Positions 43,455-52,089 of a stretch of DNA of 64,000 nucleotides are shown one piece after another; the first letter of the stretch is position 1, and each line of letters opens with the position of its first letter. The notes under the pieces are model-generated. The model was not told the origin of the DNA, did not search any database, and was given only the letters and a program-made list of their open reading frames with translations. A program made the position numbers and the translations under genes. This DNA is from CAMDMI01 sp044379485. Lineage in GTDB: Bacteria > Bacteroidota > Bacteroidia > Cytophagales > Flexibacteraceae. The stretch spans positions 5,636 through 69,635 of the forward strand of contig JBIPOE010000011.1 in NCBI GenBank assembly GCA_044379485.1. Direction: 5' to 3'.

Positions 43455-45419
43455 GTGATACGTTTTTTAATTATAATCCTTCTTTTTTTTGGAAACTGCC
43501 TTTGGGTTTCTGGTCAAATTAAATTGTCTTTAACCGGAACCATTTGGAAAGGGACTGGGCTTCCTACCAAAAAAGGGACTGAACTTTATTTTCAAAATGA
43601 TACCTTGGTGATTGTTGATTTGGAAGGTTACAATCCAGCAGATCAGTATCTTACCAGGCAAAAAGGAGATACACTTTTCCTGAGTTTGATTGAAGAAAAC
43701 AGTTTTGCATGCAGGGAAGAAAAGCCAGCCAGATATAAGATTTTCTGGGCCAATAATGGAGAAAAACTTTACCTGAAACCCATTGAGGATGCATGTATTA
43801 CCCGATTCACCTTGTTGGTATCTGAGAGTCCCTGGTTTAGAAAAAGGGAGGAAAACGAACTTAGAGCTGATTGGTATTTTCTGGACCCTGAAAAGGATAA
43901 GGTGCCGGGAATTTCACTTTATCAGGCTTATTCCTTATTGAAATTCAGGAAAAGCAGTCCGGTTGTGGTGGCTGTAATTGATTGTCCGGCAGATTATTCC
44001 CATGAAGATTTGAAGGAAAAAGTGTGGGTAAATCCCAAAGAAATCCCTGGTAATCAAATAGATGATGATAAAAATGGATTTAAAGATGATGTAAACGGCT
44101 GGTTTTTTTCTTGCTCCAAATCTGGAGTTCCTATCCAAAACGAACAACCGGAGGTCACCCAGATTTATGCCATCTGGAAACCCAGATTTGATTCACTAAA
44201 AGGGAAAAAACTTACGGTTAGAGAGCAACGGGATTTAAAAATTTTTGAAAAGGCTAAAATTGAATTTGAAAAAGGAAAGCAAAATGCAGATTTGTTGAAA
44301 CTCATATTTTCAGATGCCCAACAATTCAACAAAACCATGGACAAGTTTTTGAGCCAGGCCTCTGATCCTGTTACCAGAGATCAGATTTTGGATTGGAAAG
44401 CAAACGCTGATGCCTATGAGATTGGCTTAATCGATTTAATACTAAACCTTTACCGACCTGCTGTTCAAAACTTTGCCCAGTTTGTCAAAGCATCAAAAGC
44501 CAATTATTCTGCTTTAAAAAGGGATTATTCAGAAAAGTGGATGTATGCGTTTAATCCTGATTTTAACCCAAGGTTAATGATAGGTGATCATCCCGAAAAA
44601 TTTGCTGAAAAGATGTATGGATCAGGTTTTTTAAAACAACCCACTTTAATGGAAAACGACCATGGAACACATGTAGCCGGAATAATAGGTGCAAAACGTG
44701 GCAATGGAAAAGGGATTGAGGGCATAGCAGAAAATGTTAAAATTATGACCCTGGGCGCAGTACCATCCAATGGGGATGAGCGGGATAAGGATGTGGCCAA
44801 CTGTATTCGGTACGCGGTTGATAATGGTGCCAAAATCATCAATATGAGTTTTGCCAAGCGGTTTAGTTCATTTAAACCTGAAGTAGATGCTGCAGTTTTA
44901 TATGCCGAATCCAAAAACGTTTTATTAATAAATGCCTCTGGAAACAGTTCCAGCAATACAGACTCAATACCTTTTTACCCGATCGGTACTTTTGAAAATG
45001 GAAAAGTTGCCAAAACCTGGATCGAAGTTGGAAATTCCACCAATTCCTTAAGCGAAGTTTTGGTGGCCAGAAGTTCAAATTACGGAAAGAAAACTGTGGA
45101 TTTATTTGCCCCTGGAACCGATATTTTTTCAAGCACACCCGGCAATACCTATGAAGCGTTTACAGGAACCAGCATGTCCGCTCCGGTGACCGCCGGTGTG
45201 GCAGCTTTGATCTGGTCATACTTTCCAAAGCTAACTGCTACGGAATTGAAAACAGTTTTGCTGGAATCTGTTTATATTCCGGAAATTAAAGAAGTTGGCA
45301 AGCCCGGGACTAAAACCTTGGTGCCTTTTTCGAGTTTATCCAAAACCGGGGGTATTGTTAATGCCAAAAGAGCTGTTTTTGCTGCCGAAAAAATGATGAA
45401 ACGGAAGAGAATTAAATAA
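43455..45419 (+). CDS. Secreted subtilisin-like (S8) serine protease
   Basis: This 654-residue protein begins at a GTG with a signal peptide (IRFLIIILLFFGNCLWVSGQ). A beta-rich N-domain (about 25-130) precedes the protease domain. The triad is Asp176 (VVAVIDC), His403 (NDHGTHVAGI) and Ser573 (FTGTSMSAPVTAG). About 225 residues separate Asp and His, far more than in classical subtilisins; the insert begins with a NQIDDDKNGFKDDVNGWFF segment seen in Bacteroidota S8 proteins and continues helical. There is no T9SS sorting domain, so it is likely periplasmic or exported another way. Confidence 0.93.
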   Translation: MIRFLIIILLFFGNCLWVSGQIKLSLTGTIWKGTGLPTKKGTELYFQNDTLVIVDLEGYNPADQYLTRQKGDTLFLSLIEENSFACREEKPARYKIFWANNGEKLYLKPIEDACITRFTLLVSESPWFRKREENELRADWYFLDPEKDKVPGISLYQAYSLLKFRKSSPVVVAVIDCPADYSHEDLKEKVWVNPKEIPGNQIDDDKNGFKDDVNGWFFSCSKSGVPIQNEQPEVTQIYAIWKPRFDSLKGKKLTVREQRDLKIFEKAKIEFEKGKQNADLLKLIFSDAQQFNKTMDKFLSQASDPVTRDQILDWKANADAYEIGLIDLILNLYRPAVQNFAQFVKASKANYSALKRDYSEKWMYAFNPDFNPRLMIGDHPEKFAEKMYGSGFLKQPTLMENDHGTHVAGIIGAKRGNGKGIEGIAENVKIMTLGAVPSNGDERDKDVANCIRYAVDNGAKIINMSFAKRFSSFKPEVDAAVLYAESKNVLLINASGNSSSNTDSIPFYPIGTFENGKVAKTWIEVGNSTNSLSEVLVARSSNYGKKTVDLFAPGTDIFSSTPGNTYEAFTGTSMSAPVTAGVAALIWSYFPKLTATELKTVLLESVYIPEIKEVGKPGTKTLVPFSSLSKTGGIVNAKRAVFAAEKMMKRKRIK

Positions 45420-45514
45420 CCGCTTTTTATTGGACACCCTCTCATTTATCAGAACGCCAAATTTAATATTGTAGATTTCTCAAATGGAATGCAGAATTTG
45501 CGGCCCAAAGGCGA

Positions 45515-46867
45515 GTGCCAAAAATGACTTATAAAGAAAAAACACCTTCAGGTTTATTCAATCCAAAACAGGTTTTAATTGCTGCTTTCATTTTTTGCTT
45601 TTCTGTTAATGCTTTTTCCCAAGATGTACTTACCTTAAAAGAGGCATTGCGAATTGGTCTGGAAAACAATTTTGATATTAAAATAGCTAAAAATGATGCA
45701 CTTCTGGCAAAGGAAAGTAATACTTTTGGCAACGCTGGTTATCTTCCAAATGCCTCTATTTCAGCTGGAACCGGTTTTCAGGTCAATGACATCAGCCAGA
45801 AATTTGCCTCAGGTCTGGAAGTGAACAGGGGAGGGGTTTTGACCAGACAAGCCAATGCAAGTCTTGCTGCCAACTGGTTGTTTTTTGACGGAGGCAAAAT
45901 GTTTATTACCAAAAAGAAACAGGATACCCAACAATCTGCTGCCGAGATCAGGGTCCAGAATCAGGTGATAAATTTCAGCGATTCATTGGCTGCAGCTTAT
46001 TACCAGTTGGTGCTTTCTAAACTGGATATTCAGATAAACCAACAGGATATTGAGCGAACTGAGGAAAGGTTAAAAATTGCATCTGAGCAATTGCGGGTAG
46101 GAACCAGGCCAAAATCTGACCAGATTCTGGCCCAGATTGATTTGAATGTTTTAAAAAACAAATTGGCCAACCAAAAGCACCAGATTGAAATTAGAAAGGG
46201 TGGTTTTAACCAACTTTTGGGCCGTGATCCTGAGATAGAATTTGAAGTGGTGGAAAGCGAAGAAAGTCCTCAGAAAAAGGATTATGCACAGCTTAAAGCA
46301 AAGGTAATCGGACAAAATCTGCAGTTAAAATATCAGCAGAAAAACCTGGAGGTTTCAAAACTCAGTATTAAAGAAGTAAAATCCAGGGCTTTGCCGCAAA
46401 TTGGATTGAATGCTGCCTATAATTATGGACAAACCAATAACCAGGCGGGTTTTGCACTGTTTAACCGAAGCCTTGGACCCAATGTTGGGATTAATATAAC
46501 GGTTCCTTTATTTTCAGGAATCTCAATAAACAAACTTGTGAGCCTTGCCAATTTGGATTTGGAAACCAGAAACCTGCAGTTAAAATTGACAGAAAACAGA
46601 TTGCTATCACAACTTTGGCGGTCTTTGAAAAATCTGGACATTCAGTTGGAAAGTATGGAGTTTGAAAAGCAAAACATTAGCCTGGCTACAGAGAATAATG
46701 AAATCGTAAAAGGCCGATTCCGGTTGGGACAGGCCACAAGTCTGGAACTAAAAGATGCTGAAAATCAGCTGAGTAATGCCCAAAGCAGAATGCTTCAGGC
46801 AAAATTTAATGCCAAAATATTCGAGAACCAGATTCTAAGGTTGGCAGGGGAGTTGAATTTGCAATAA
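45515..46867 (+). CDS. TolC-family outer-membrane efflux protein
   Basis: This 450-residue protein has a signal peptide ending near VNAFSQ and two TolC repeats with LTLKEALRIGLENNFDIKIA and LEVSKLSIKEVKSRALPQIGL, long coiled-coil helices (LDIQINQQDIERTEERLKIA) and VNITVPLFSG. It forms a trimeric outer-membrane duct for type I secretion or efflux. No adaptor or pump is adjacent; the decayed adaptor and ATPase at 12-14 kb are a possible former partner set, but that link is speculative. The GTG at 45515 or ATG at 45524 may be the start. Confidence 0.93.
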   Translation: MPKMTYKEKTPSGLFNPKQVLIAAFIFCFSVNAFSQDVLTLKEALRIGLENNFDIKIAKNDALLAKESNTFGNAGYLPNASISAGTGFQVNDISQKFASGLEVNRGGVLTRQANASLAANWLFFDGGKMFITKKKQDTQQSAAEIRVQNQVINFSDSLAAAYYQLVLSKLDIQINQQDIERTEERLKIASEQLRVGTRPKSDQILAQIDLNVLKNKLANQKHQIEIRKGGFNQLLGRDPEIEFEVVESEESPQKKDYAQLKAKVIGQNLQLKYQQKNLEVSKLSIKEVKSRALPQIGLNAAYNYGQTNNQAGFALFNRSLGPNVGINITVPLFSGISINKLVSLANLDLETRNLQLKLTENRLLSQLWRSLKNLDIQLESMEFEKQNISLATENNEIVKGRFRLGQATSLELKDAENQLSNAQSRMLQAKFNAKIFENQILRLAGELNLQ

Positions 46868-46930
46868 AGACGCTGAGAATAAATGCCTAATACTTTTACT
46901 TTTCCTATTTCAATGGCCCTCAGAAAAATG

Positions 46931-47272
46931 CAAAAGTGGCTTTATAAAAGTGGGTGTGTTGATTTTTGACATAGGCGCCTAAGCCGGTTCCCGAATGAAA
47001 ACCAAGGGCTTCACCCTTGGGTAACAAATATCGCCCTTTCAGGGCTTTTAGGGGAATTGGGTAAAAGTCAAAGCCCTGAAAGGGCTATATTTAACAACGA
47101 AAGGTGAAACCTTTCGACTTTAAAGGAAATGGATTTATAGCCCTGAAAGGGTGAAATATGAACGATAGGATAAGATCCCAATTTCTTATTCTGATTTTTC
47201 TCCCGGGTCTTTGGTCCTTGGTCAAGGGATAAGGTGGCTTTAGAAAAGTGGGTGTATTGAATTAATGGACAG
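46931..47272. repeat. Cluster of short palindromic repeats flanked by a 40-bp direct repeat
   Basis: Five hairpin units follow one another: CCAAGGG/CCCTTGG (47002-47020), GCCCT/AGGGC (47033-47045), GCCCTGAAAGGGC (47073-47085), CGAAAGG/CCTTTCG (47098-47116) and CCCTGAAAGGG (47141-47151). These cores are of a kind widely dispersed in Bacteroidota genomes. On both sides lies a related segment, GTGGCTTTAxAAAAGTGGGT (46931-46980 and 47229-47272). There is no credible gene inside. Confidence 0.85.
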
Positions 47273-47585
47273 GAACCAGGGCGGAAGATTGAATACACTT
47301 TAAATATTTTAATTATCCCCGATTGCAAATCGGCTTTACCTGTATTCTGACAAACACTTTGCTAACATGTTCAGACAGCAGCGGTTTCATAAACGATGTT
47401 CAACTATGTTTAGAAAGCGGAATTATAGGGGCACTTGTTTAGCTTTTTTTAAGATTTATCGATTTTTAACAAATTTTGAAAAAAAGACCATAGCCAATCT
47501 TTTTTTTGTGTAACATTGCCCTTCTTTATTACAAAGTTTGTTTTTTCGGTTTTAACAAAATTTTATTGGGCAATCCCCCTATTTT
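47273..47585. other. Leader region of the 1228-residue surface protein
   Basis: This stretch of about 310 bases includes one more palindrome-like piece (CCCGATTGCAAATCGG, about 47318-47333) and A/T-rich sequence. TGTAACATT (47509-47517) and CAAAATTTTATTGGGCAATC (47556-47575) resemble sequences ahead of the gene at 51542 and may be shared promoter or leader elements. No gene is seen. Confidence 0.5.
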
Positions 47586-50500
47586 ATGATTAGAAATTTT
47601 ACTTTCTTCTTTCTTTTATTTACCTTGATTGGTTCTGGTCTCAAAGCCCAGAATTTTGCTGTTGATTATTTATATAATCGGACTACTGAGGTTTACCGGC
47701 CATTAGAAAATGACACTACACTAGGATCTGGGTTTCAGGACGATGTATTGTACATGAGTCAAACAAACTTCAGTGGTCCTGCTAATTGCACAGGTTGTGC
47801 AATTACTGGTACGGGTTTTCCTATTGGTTTTCCGTTTCTTTTCGATGGCAATACGTTTACCAGATGGGCCTTTTCTTCCAATGGTTTTATCAAGCTTGGA
47901 AACGGAACATTTACCATAAGAAACAGTCTTGAATCAGCTTTTTCCTCCACTGGTGATAGTTCTGAACAAGTTAATATTATATCCGCTTTGCATGGTGATA
48001 TCGTAATGACTGAAATTCAGGGTTCATTCCGGTATCGTACAATAGGCAACCCGGGTTCCAGAATATTGGTTGTAGAATACAGGGCTATGAAGCATTGGGT
48101 ACCAAACATTACAACTGAAGAGGTCTATAATTTCCAGATCCGTTTGCATGAAGGTTCCAATAAAATCAGCTTTGCCTATGGCCCGTTTTTGAAAGATGGT
48201 GTCTCAAGGAATTATGATGTGGGTATCAGAGGCCGTTATTTTAATGATATCCATCTCAGGTCTTTACCTGCATCTGCTGCCAATTGGACACAAAATACGA
48301 GAGGGGCCAATTCCAATGCTACCATGGCCACCAATACGGAATTGACACCTATCGATGGTATGGTTTTCAACTTTATACCGCGACAATATGACAACGATCT
48401 TTCTTTAGAGGCCATCCTTTCTCCGCTCAGTGGTCTTAAATCCTGCCCGCTTTCTGCAAATGAAACCATAAAAGTTAGAATCAGAAACAGTGGCTTGCTT
48501 CCCCAGTCTTCTACAACAGTTGGGTTTCGTGTTGGAAATGGTTTGGCTCAAACTCAGCTTGTTCCACTGACACCTCCTCTTGCCGCACAGCAAACAAGAG
48601 AAATTACAATTACTGCCCCTGCAAATCTTACAGGTTTTAGTCCAAAGGATTTAACCGCATTTGTTTTTATTCCTAATGAAGAAGAGGGAAGCAGAAACAA
48701 TGATTCCCTATCCATTGGATTTACCATTGGCAGGCCTTTTGAGCTTAGTTCAATATCATCCTATGATACTTTGGGCCAACGTGGTTGGGAAAGAGGGCGA
48801 GGTGTAAATTCCCCTGCAGGCTCATACAGCCTTTGGAGACCTTCCACTTCTTTTAACTTCAATACTTCGGCTTTGGAAATGAGAACTGATACACCTTTGG
48901 TTAAAAACGAATGGTTTTTTAGTCCTGGTTATAAAATTGATACCGCATTTAATTATGGCGTAGCCTTCTCTGCAGCTATTACCGCGGGACTTACAGGCAC
49001 TGCTCCAATTGCGGATATTGGGGACGATACCATAAAATTTATGTATTCAACTGATTGCAACCAAACCTGGAAATTATTAAAGAAATTTTCCACTGCTGAA
49101 TTGGCCTCATCAGAAATATCAAATACACTTAAGCCTTTTGAGGTTTTTTTACCCAGTTCTTTAAAAGACCTGGTTAGTTTTGGTTTTTTTGGCAAAAACA
49201 ATGGAAATGCCTTTGCCAATGCCTATAGGTTTCATTTTAGAAACTTCTTAGTAAGAAAGGTTGCAAGGTTTGACTTAAGTGCTGATACAGTTAGAGTCCC
49301 AAGTGTAGTCTCTGTTTCCTGCTTTTATTCCGGGCAGGAACCACTCACAATTAGTATTACCAACCGAGGTTTTGACCCAATAGATAGTACAGACGCAGGG
49401 TTTTTTATCAACAATGGTCTGGTTATCAGAAAAAAATTCGGGTTTAATCCGGCACTTCAACCAGGGGGGAAAGCAATATTGAGATTTGAAGGAAGTTCCG
49501 GCGCAGATTTATCAGTCCAGGATGGTACTGTGATTATCGGTTTTGTTGCGTTAAGGAAGGAAAACATTGCGCAAAAAAATAATGATACTATTAGAAGGAC
49601 ATATCCTTTAATTCCGGGTCTTGCCATTCCTACACCTGTTTATCAAACCTATGCAACCGCATTGGCTGCCAGATGGCAAAGGGGTAGAGGAGTTCTTATT
49701 CCAGCTGGATCTAGTTCTTTGTGGGGCAACAGAGCTGTTTTTGTCAATCAACAAACTACGGGTATAGATTTTGCTGCTGCTCCAAGTGTACTCAACGAAT
49801 GGTTTTACAGTGCCAGTTATGTAGGCCCAAGTATTGTAAAATTTGCTTTTAAAGCCGCTGTTACTGCAATTGGAACAACCGCTGCAGCCACCTCTATGAA
49901 CCAGGATTCTATAAAGGCTTTATATTCTGTTGATTGTGGTGCTTCCTGGCAAATAATTAAAGCTTTTGCCTCATCTGACTTAGGCAATGGTAATGTAAGC
50001 AACTCACTAAAAGAGTTTTCTTTTGATCTTTTTAATAACCGTGGATCTATTTTGGTTGGTTTTGCAGCATATAGAAAGTCTGGTGCTCCTGCTACTGCTG
50101 GTTTTACATTTCATGTTGACTCCATTAGTATTACCACACCTAGTTTTCCAGATTTTTCAGCTCTTGGTTTGCTGCCTGGTTTGGATGGTATATTAACATG
50201 TCCCGGACCACAACCTGTAACTTTGGGAGTAGTAGTAAGAAATTCTGGTAGCCAACCGATAACAAGTGCTACAGTAGGTTATCGCTTAAATGGTGTTGTT
50301 ACATCCCGCCTGGTGAATTTTTCAGGTACTGGTCTGGCTTCTGGAAAACTAGATACCATTCGGTTTACGGGTGCCCAGGCCCCTGTATATGCCAGTCCTG
50401 GGAACTACTTTTTAAAGGGATTTATTAATTTGCCATCAGAATCCCCAAGCACAGCGTTTAATGATTCTTCCAGTTCCAGTATTTTTACACTGTTTGGTAA

Positions 50501-51272
50501 AGTACCTGTGCCATACAATGAAACTTTTCAACTTCCTGGCCTTTTGCCAATTGGATGGGCTGCGGACACCATAAGCGGACGTGGCTTTAAACATACCCTA
50601 GGACGAGGGCCTGCAGGTACACAGGCTCTAAGCTTCAGGGCTCAGCCCACTTCCACCAGAGCTGTCCTTGTTACCAGAAATTTTGGAGAAATTACAAGTG
50701 CAACAAATTTCTTAAGCTTCGCCTACAGAAGTCAGGATAATACAAATGCCTTGTTCCGTCTCAGACCTTCAGATTATATTGATGTGCTTGTTTCCGGCAA
50801 CTGTGGTGTATCTTATACAAGTGTTGGCAGAATTGATTCCATTAATCAACAAATTGCTGCTGGTTTTCTGGGAAAAGATTTTCCTATTAATGCCTTTATC
50901 GGGCAAGATATTACTGTAAAACTGGATGTAAAACTTACCCCAAAGTTCGCTCAAACCGTATTTTTTGATGTTTCCAGGTTTACGATCGGTGGACCTACAG
51001 GGGCAGCGGATTTAATTGAAAGCAATTCTCCAAACTTTTTTGTTTATCCAAATCCTGCAAGTAAATTTTCAGGATTAAATATTAAGGCCAAAGAAACCTT
51101 TGCAACCGCCGATGCTTACAGCTTAAATGGCCAAAAAATTTCTATGCCAATTTCCAATCAAAATGAAGGTGTTTTATCTCTTTCAACAGCAAACCTTAGC
51201 CCTGGCATGTATGTGCTGATTCTGCATGGTGATAAAGGACCTGTGAAACTGCGGTTTGTTATAGAAAAGTAA
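47586..51272 (+). CDS. Large secreted T9SS cargo protein (1228 aa)
   Basis: A signal peptide (RNFTFFFLLFTLIGSGLKAQ) is followed by a nidogen-like N-domain (IGFPFLFDGNTFTRWAFSSN). Alternating CARDB-like modules (SCPLSANETIKVRIRNSGL, SCFYSGQEPLTISITNRGF, TCPGPQPVTLGVVVRNSGS) come next. Two clear copies of a module open with W-RGRGV, SPAGSYSLW / IPAGSSSLW and DxIKxxYSxDC (about residues 400-550 and 695-845), with a more diverged third near 985. The C-terminal type A sorting domain (FFVYPNPASKF, SLNGQKIS, LSPGMYVLIL) directs export through the type IX system and anchoring to surface lipopolysaccharide. No catalytic domain is seen; it is probably an adhesin or matrix protein. Confidence 0.9.
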   Translation: MIRNFTFFFLLFTLIGSGLKAQNFAVDYLYNRTTEVYRPLENDTTLGSGFQDDVLYMSQTNFSGPANCTGCAITGTGFPIGFPFLFDGNTFTRWAFSSNGFIKLGNGTFTIRNSLESAFSSTGDSSEQVNIISALHGDIVMTEIQGSFRYRTIGNPGSRILVVEYRAMKHWVPNITTEEVYNFQIRLHEGSNKISFAYGPFLKDGVSRNYDVGIRGRYFNDIHLRSLPASAANWTQNTRGANSNATMATNTELTPIDGMVFNFIPRQYDNDLSLEAILSPLSGLKSCPLSANETIKVRIRNSGLLPQSSTTVGFRVGNGLAQTQLVPLTPPLAAQQTREITITAPANLTGFSPKDLTAFVFIPNEEEGSRNNDSLSIGFTIGRPFELSSISSYDTLGQRGWERGRGVNSPAGSYSLWRPSTSFNFNTSALEMRTDTPLVKNEWFFSPGYKIDTAFNYGVAFSAAITAGLTGTAPIADIGDDTIKFMYSTDCNQTWKLLKKFSTAELASSEISNTLKPFEVFLPSSLKDLVSFGFFGKNNGNAFANAYRFHFRNFLVRKVARFDLSADTVRVPSVVSVSCFYSGQEPLTISITNRGFDPIDSTDAGFFINNGLVIRKKFGFNPALQPGGKAILRFEGSSGADLSVQDGTVIIGFVALRKENIAQKNNDTIRRTYPLIPGLAIPTPVYQTYATALAARWQRGRGVLIPAGSSSLWGNRAVFVNQQTTGIDFAAAPSVLNEWFYSASYVGPSIVKFAFKAAVTAIGTTAAATSMNQDSIKALYSVDCGASWQIIKAFASSDLGNGNVSNSLKEFSFDLFNNRGSILVGFAAYRKSGAPATAGFTFHVDSISITTPSFPDFSALGLLPGLDGILTCPGPQPVTLGVVVRNSGSQPITSATVGYRLNGVVTSRLVNFSGTGLASGKLDTIRFTGAQAPVYASPGNYFLKGFINLPSESPSTAFNDSSSSSIFTLFGKVPVPYNETFQLPGLLPIGWAADTISGRGFKHTLGRGPAGTQALSFRAQPTSTRAVLVTRNFGEITSATNFLSFAYRSQDNTNALFRLRPSDYIDVLVSGNCGVSYTSVGRIDSINQQIAAGFLGKDFPINAFIGQDITVKLDVKLTPKFAQTVFFDVSRFTIGGPTGAADLIESNSPNFFVYPNPASKFSGLNIKAKETFATADAYSLNGQKISMPISNQNEGVLSLSTANLSPGMYVLILHGDKGPVKLRFVIEK

Positions 51273-51280
51273 AAAAATAT

Positions 51281-51308
51281 GGCCTGTGCTTTATTGAAGG
51301 CACAGGCC
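51281..51308. terminator. Stem-loop after the 1228-residue surface-protein gene
   Basis: GGCCTGTGC (51281-51289) pairs with GCACAGGCC (51300-51308). The plus strand lacks a strong T-tail afterwards, so it may act as an RNA-stabilising 3' hairpin rather than a classical terminator. Confidence 0.55.
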
Positions 51309-51541
51309 GTAAAAATTAGAGAAAAAACAGGTTACTTTTTATTTGATTTTTATATAAATAACTCTGTTGGAAAAAGGTCGTTCAACCTGCTTGTTTTTTA
51401 CTTGTTTTTCAAAATCTCAAAAAAATTTAAATAAATTTTGTTTTTTATATTTAATGTAACATTTTTGTCATCCATTGTTTTATTTTAGCAAAATATTCTT
51501 TGGTCAATCTTTTTTATTTATACTTTTTAAAACCTTATTTT

Positions 51542-52030
51542 ATGATTAAACAAATACAAACAGTTTTATTATCTGCATTTGTCTTTTGCCTGCTTGGAAA
51601 TGTATCTGTGGCGCAAGACAAAAAGAGTTCCAAAAAAGGGAACAAGGAAAATGCGGCCCCGGCTGCTGCCAGTCCAATTGGGGGTATGGCTCCTACAGAA
51701 TCTTCAGATGACAAACCAAGACGAAGAGATAAAGGGGTGTTCTACAGTTTTATTGTGATGATCAATCCGCAGGATGAGCAGGCGCATGAATTGTGGAAAC
51801 TTTTACCTGCCAAATTTACAGAAACCCAGATATTTTCATCCGGAGCCAATTCAGAAGCCCGTTTTATTTACTCCAAAAATCCTGAGCTTGCTTTGTTTAA
51901 AAGGGCTTATGGCTCATATTTTCCAATTTTTTCAAGGGAAGATATTGATGTTTTCAAGGCAGCACTTCCATGTTTGGGTGAAATGGAATCTGAATTTATA
52001 GCCATGGCTGAGAAGTTTCAGGGCCAATAA
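51542..52030 (+). CDS. Small secreted protein of unknown function
   Basis: From ATG 51542 (MIKQIQTVLLSAFVFCLLGN) this is a 162-residue protein with a signal peptide ending near VSVAQ. A charged, low-complexity linker (about residues 21-60) comes next, then a compact domain (KGVFYSFIVMINPQDEQAHE, FSREDIDVFKAALPCLGEME). The upstream reading from 51500 adds 14 hydrophobic residues and is less likely. I do not recognise the family. It precedes the giant surface protein in the same direction, with 59 bases between, and may be its co-transcribed helper. Confidence 0.72.
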   Translation: MIKQIQTVLLSAFVFCLLGNVSVAQDKKSSKKGNKENAAPAAASPIGGMAPTESSDDKPRRRDKGVFYSFIVMINPQDEQAHELWKLLPAKFTETQIFSSGANSEARFIYSKNPELALFKRAYGSYFPIFSREDIDVFKAALPCLGEMESEFIAMAEKFQGQ

Positions 52031-52040
52031 TCCATTAAGA

Positions 52041-52068
52041 GTTTAGTTTTAGTTTTAGTTTTAGTTTT
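52041..52068. repeat. Short (TTAGTT)n microsatellite before the giant gene
   Basis: Four to five tandem hexamers of the TTTTAG type fill the gap between the small secreted protein and the ATG at 52090. Slippage here could change spacing to the start of the giant gene. Confidence 0.75.
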
Positions 52069-52089
52069 TAATCGTTTAATTTTTAATCT

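Noticed and set aside
46931..47272. CRISPR array
   Set aside because: Units are palindromes of three different cores with irregular spacing and no unique equal-length spacers; no cas gene is present.
47068..47328. Minus-strand 86-codon frame in the palindrome cluster
   Set aside because: It is made of the dispersed palindromic repeats (GYKSISFKVERF type reading) and has no protein-like composition.
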